Made by a program: the position numbers and the translations under genes | Notes under the pieces: model-generated | What the model saw: only the letters and a program-made list of their open reading frames with translations | Databases searched by the model: none | Told to the model about the DNA's origin: nothing | NCBI GenBank assembly: GCA_910578985.1 | Contig: CAJTSF010000018.1 | Coordinates: 1-45,595 of the forward strand | Reading direction: 5' to 3' | Length of the DNA: 45,595 nt | Source: an uncultured Odoribacter sp. | GTDB lineage: Bacteria > Bacteroidota > Bacteroidia > Bacteroidales > Marinifilaceae | In this document: positions 42,730 to 45,595 of the stretch, piece by piece | Layout: each line of letters begins with the position of its first letter | How positions within the stretch are numbered: the stretch's first letter is position 1

Positions 42730-43716
42730 ATGAGAAAAGTAATCATCATGTTTGCCCTCGCTATGGGCATCATAACTGCCAACGCGCAGGAGAATGTAAC
42801 CGTTGAAACGACCAACGGAAGTGAACAACCGACCTTGACGAAGGAGGTCTATCCGCAGAAGGAGGCGGACGGCGACCTATATCACGGGCTGTCACGCAAG
42901 CTGACCTTCGACCGCATGATACCGCCGCACGGTCTGGAAGTGACCTACGACAAGACCGTCCACGTCATTTTTCCGGCGGAGGTGCGCTATGTCGATTTAG
43001 GCTCGCCCGACCTGATTGCCGGGAAAGCCGACGGAGCGGAGAACATCATCCGTGTGAAGGCTACCGTAAGGAATTTTCCCAACGAAACGAATATGTCCGT
43101 CATCACGGAGGACGGCAGTTTCTACACCTTCAACGTGAAGTACGCCGCCGAACCGCTGTTGCTCAACGTGGAGATGTGCGACTTCATCCATGACGGCAGC
43201 ACGGTGAACCGCCCGAACAACGCGCAGGAAATCTATCTGAAAGAGCTGGGCAGCGAAAGCCCGATGCTGGTGCGCCTTATCATGAAGTCCATCCACAAAC
43301 AGAACAAGCGCGAGGTGAAGCATATCGGCTGCAAGCGTTTCGGCATCCAATACCTGTTGAAAGGCATCTACACGCACAACGGCTTGCTTTATTTCCACAC
43401 GGAGATAAAGAACCAGAGCAACGTGCCTTTCGATGTGGACTACATCACTTGGAAAATCGTGGACAAGAAGGTTGCGAAGCGTACTGCCGTGCAGGAGCAG
43501 ATTATTCTGCCGCTCCGCGCGCAGAACTACGCCACCCTCGTGCCGGGCAAAAAGAGCGAGCGCACGGTCTTCACGATGGCGAAGTTCACCATCCCCGATG
43601 ACAAGTGCCTCGTGGTGGAATTGAACGAGAAGAACGGCGGCCGTCACCAGTCCTTCGTGATTGAGAACGAGGATTTGGTACGCGCGGGTACCATCAACGA
43701 ACTTCAAGTACGCTGA
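42730..43716 (+). CDS. traN: TraN, DUF4138 (VirB9-like)
   Basis: 328 aa. A signal peptide ending ITANAQ near 20 shows export to the periplasm. The conserved stretches LTFDRMIPPHGLEVTYDKTVHVIFPAEVRYVDLGS and LVPGKKSERTVFTMAKFTIPDDKCLVVEL belong to DUF4138, the Bacteroidetes TraN family, taken as the VirB9-like outer-membrane-complex protein. traO begins 2 nt after its stop. Confidence 0.9.
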   Translation: MRKVIIMFALAMGIITANAQENVTVETTNGSEQPTLTKEVYPQKEADGDLYHGLSRKLTFDRMIPPHGLEVTYDKTVHVIFPAEVRYVDLGSPDLIAGKADGAENIIRVKATVRNFPNETNMSVITEDGSFYTFNVKYAAEPLLLNVEMCDFIHDGSTVNRPNNAQEIYLKELGSESPMLVRLIMKSIHKQNKREVKHIGCKRFGIQYLLKGIYTHNGLLYFHTEIKNQSNVPFDVDYITWKIVDKKVAKRTAVQEQIILPLRAQNYATLVPGKKSERTVFTMAKFTIPDDKCLVVELNEKNGGRHQSFVIENEDLVRAGTINELQVR

Positions 43717-43718
43717 CC

Positions 43719-44294
43719 ATGAGAAAGTACATCGCAATAATCATCGCGTCGCTTGCCCTTTTTACAGGGCAGGCGCACGCCCAGCGGTGTCTGCCGAAGA
43801 TGCAGGGCATCGAGGTGAGGGCGGACATGGCGGACGGCTTCAATCTCGGCGGCAAGGACGGCGGGTACAGCTTCGGGGCGGCTCTCTCCACCTACACGAA
43901 GAAGGGGAACAAGTGGGTGTTCGGTGGCGAATACCTGTTGAAGAACAATCCCTACAAGGACACCAAGATACCCGTGGCGCAGTTCACGGCGGAGGGCGGC
44001 TATTACTTCAAGATACTGTCGGACGCCCGAAAGATTGTTTTCGTCTATGCCGGGGCTTCGGCTCTCGCCGGATATGAGGCGGTAAATTGGGGGAAGAAGG
44101 TGCTGCATGACGGCTCCACGCTGCACGACCGGGACGCCTTCATCTACGGCGGTGCGCTGACGCTCGATGTGGAGTGTTACGTGGCAGACCGTATCGCCCT
44201 GCTTGCCAACCTGCGGGAGCGTTGCCTTTGGGGTGGCGACACACGGAAGTTCCACACGCAGTTCGGGGTCGGTATCAAGTTCATCATCAACTGA
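43719..44294 (+). CDS. traO: TraO, outer-membrane-type conjugal transfer protein
   Basis: 191 aa. Signal peptide ending GQAHAQ near 22, then an alternating beta pattern (GFNLGGKDGGYSFGAALSTY, FVYAGASALAGYEAVNWGKK, FGVGIKFIIN) ending in an aromatic/hydrophobic strand, as in small 8-stranded outer-membrane barrels. TraO family by position and sequence. traP starts 7 nt downstream. Confidence 0.9.
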   Translation: MRKYIAIIIASLALFTGQAHAQRCLPKMQGIEVRADMADGFNLGGKDGGYSFGAALSTYTKKGNKWVFGGEYLLKNNPYKDTKIPVAQFTAEGGYYFKILSDARKIVFVYAGASALAGYEAVNWGKKVLHDGSTLHDRDAFIYGGALTLDVECYVADRIALLANLRERCLWGGDTRKFHTQFGVGIKFIIN

Positions 44295-44301
44295 CACGGG
44301 C

Positions 44302-45204
44302 ATGGAAAGGACGGAAATAGATGCTGTCAGAAGGATGCCGCTTGCGGATTTTCTCGCACGGCTGGGGCATGAGCCTGTCAGAAGGAGCGGTAACGAGCTG
44401 TGGTATCTTGCCCCGTACAGGGGCGAGCGCACATCCTCTTTCCGTGTGAACGTGGCGAAACAGCTCTGGTACGACTTCGGTTTGGGCAAGGGCGGCGACA
44501 TCTTCACGCTTGCCGGGGAGTTTCTGCAAAGCGATGACTTCATGAAGCAAGCGAAGTTCATAGCGGAAGCCGCCAATATGACGGTTGCCGGATGGGAAAA
44601 GCCCGTCTATCTCTCGAAGCCGACCGAATCCGTTTTTGAGGATGTGGAGGTCGCTCCGCTGCTCCGCTCACTGCTGACGGAGTATTTAGAGGAACGGGGC
44701 ATCCCTTACGCCATCGCATCCCGTCACTGCTGCCGCTTGAACTACGGTGTGCGTGGGAAACGGTATTTTGCCGTTGGCTTTCCGAACATGGCAGGTGGCT
44801 ATGAAGTCAGAAGCCGATATTTCAAGGGTTGCATACCTCCGAAGTCTGTATCACTGGTAAAGGCGAATGACATCCCGGCTGACGAGTGCCTCGTGTTCGA
44901 GGGCTTCATGGACTTTCTCTCTGCCGTGACGCTTGGTGTAACCGGTAACGCTGACTGTCTTGTGCTGAACTCAGTCGCCAACGTGGAGAAGGCGGCGGGA
45001 TTGCTGGACGGATACGGGCGCATCGGCTGCTTCCTCGACCGTGACGAAGCCGGACGGCGGACGCTTGCCGCACTTACCATGCGATACGGGGAACGTGTCA
45101 CCGACCGTTCCTCCCTCTATGACGGTTGCAAGGACTTGAACGAGTACCTGCAACTGACAACGAAAAAACAGAAAAACAACCATCTAAAAATCGAAGAACA
45201 ATGA
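44302..45204 (+). CDS. traP: TraP, DnaG-type primase with degenerate zinc domain
   Basis: 300 aa from the ATG at 44302; the open frame upstream runs over traO and is not coding. The N-terminal CHC2-like domain keeps the primase pattern YLAPYRGERTSSFRVNV...WYDFGLGKGGDIFTL but has no Cys/His ligands, so zinc is probably not bound. A TOPRIM domain follows with LVFEGFMDFLSA and GCFLDRDEAGRR, its acidic residues intact. It probably primes the transferred strand in the recipient. Its stop overlaps the traQ ATG (ATGA). Confidence 0.88.
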   Translation: MERTEIDAVRRMPLADFLARLGHEPVRRSGNELWYLAPYRGERTSSFRVNVAKQLWYDFGLGKGGDIFTLAGEFLQSDDFMKQAKFIAEAANMTVAGWEKPVYLSKPTESVFEDVEVAPLLRSLLTEYLEERGIPYAIASRHCCRLNYGVRGKRYFAVGFPNMAGGYEVRSRYFKGCIPPKSVSLVKANDIPADECLVFEGFMDFLSAVTLGVTGNADCLVLNSVANVEKAAGLLDGYGRIGCFLDRDEAGRRTLAALTMRYGERVTDRSSLYDGCKDLNEYLQLTTKKQKNNHLKIEEQ

Positions 45205-45595
45205 ACATACTGAACAACAGAAACAAGAGAACATCAATATTCAAGGCAGTGGCGTTATGCCTGATAGCCGCCATGTCATTCACCCTCGTGTCATGTGACG
45301 ATGACATGGACATCCAGCAGTCCTATCCCTTCACGGTGGAGGTCATGCCCGTGCCGAACAAGGTAGTAAAGGGGCAGACAGTGGAAATCCGCTGTGAACT
45401 GAAAAAGGAGGGCGACTTTTCGGGTACGCTCTATACCATCCGCTATTTCCAGTTCGAGGGGGAAGGCTCGCTCAAAATGGATAACGGCATCACCTTCCTG
45501 CCTAACGACCGCTACCTGCTGGAGAACGAAAAATTCCGCCTGTACTACACGGCGGCGGGTGATGAGGCGCATAATTTCATCGTGGTGGTGGAGGA
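45201..45595 (+). CDS. traQ: TraQ, DUF3872 lipoprotein, cut by window end
   Basis: At least 131 aa are visible; the frame is open at the window end. Signal sequence with lipobox LVSC (Cys32) followed by Asp residues. YPFTVEVMPVPNKVVKGQTVEIRCELKKEGDF is the DUF3872 start, an Ig-like beta domain. It is the last named tra gene in CTnDOT. It overlaps traP by 4 bases. Confidence 0.9.
   Translation, partial: MNILNNRNKRTSIFKAVALCLIAAMSFTLVSCDDDMDIQQSYPFTVEVMPVPNKVVKGQTVEIRCELKKEGDFSGTLYTIRYFQFEGEGSLKMDNGITFLPNDRYLLENEKFRLYYTAAGDEAHNFIVVVE

Noticed and set aside
44167..44301. N-terminal extension of TraP over traO
   Set aside because: Ser-rich out-of-frame translation of traO; the primase pattern begins after the ATG at 44302.
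1..45595. CRISPR array or rRNA genes
   Set aside because: No series of regularly spaced direct repeats and no rRNA-like stretches were seen; the recurring leader motif is dispersed and tied to start codons.

Overview
The window is the integrated left half or more of a CTnDOT/CTnERL-type tetracycline-resistance conjugative transposon (ICE) in a member of the Bacteroidales. The order assignment rests on the promoter style (TAnnTTTG -7 boxes), the A-rich leaders without strong Shine-Dalgarno sequences, and the gene set: an IntDOT-length integrase with Ser at the position of the usual first catalytic Arg, xis2c/xis2d/exc, tet(Q)-rteA-rteB-rteC, mobABC and a traA-traQ operon. No ermF region is present, so the layout resembles CTnERL more than CTnDOT itself.

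Regions: (1) 1-1909 is host chromosome: the 5' part of a tRNA-Gln(CTG) on the minus strand, then a POT-family peptide transporter on the minus strand. (2) 1910-9318 is the element end with the integration/excision module: intDOT, a RhuM-like gene, two minus-strand HTH genes, the excision operon xis2c-xis2d-orf3-exc, and the small RNA gene rteR just after exc. (3) 9374-15632 holds a DUF1896 gene overlapping a 1938-aa methylase/helicase fusion. (4) 15656-23446 holds a small inverted-repeat insertion, the tet(Q) promoter and leader, tet(Q)-rteA-rteB, a highly structured leader ending in a terminator before a RibD-C/DHFR-like gene, and rteC. (5) 23696-28097 is an AT-rich two-gene cargo operon (AAA/DUF4143 ATPase plus a membrane KAP-type P-loop NTPase), closed on its right by nested inverted repeats. 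(6) 28229-31932 (minus) is mobA-mobB-mobC. (7) 31933-32641 is non-coding and palindrome-rich, a likely oriT and divergent control region. (8) 32642-45595 is the tra operon traA to traQ, with traQ cut by the window end.

How it works together (established for CTnDOT): tetracycline relieves translational attenuation of tet(Q)-rteA-rteB. RteA/RteB activate rteC, RteC activates the xis2c-exc operon, and the Xis proteins drive excision and activate tra and mob. RteR dampens tra expression.

The most interesting new observation is that the 3'-proximal single-stranded part of rteR (9273-9289 region) is an antisense match to a repeated leader motif, consensus CCACTAAATCCAAAGTA. This motif lies immediately upstream of start codons or in leaders of at least seven genes of the element: the 3917-4222 HTH gene, exc, the DUF1896 gene, mobA, traE, traI and traN. 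This gives a concrete base-pairing model for a multi-target sRNA regulon that covers excision, mobilization and transfer. Other candidates for new biology are the structured RNA at 21885-22100 and the AAA/KAP cargo pair.
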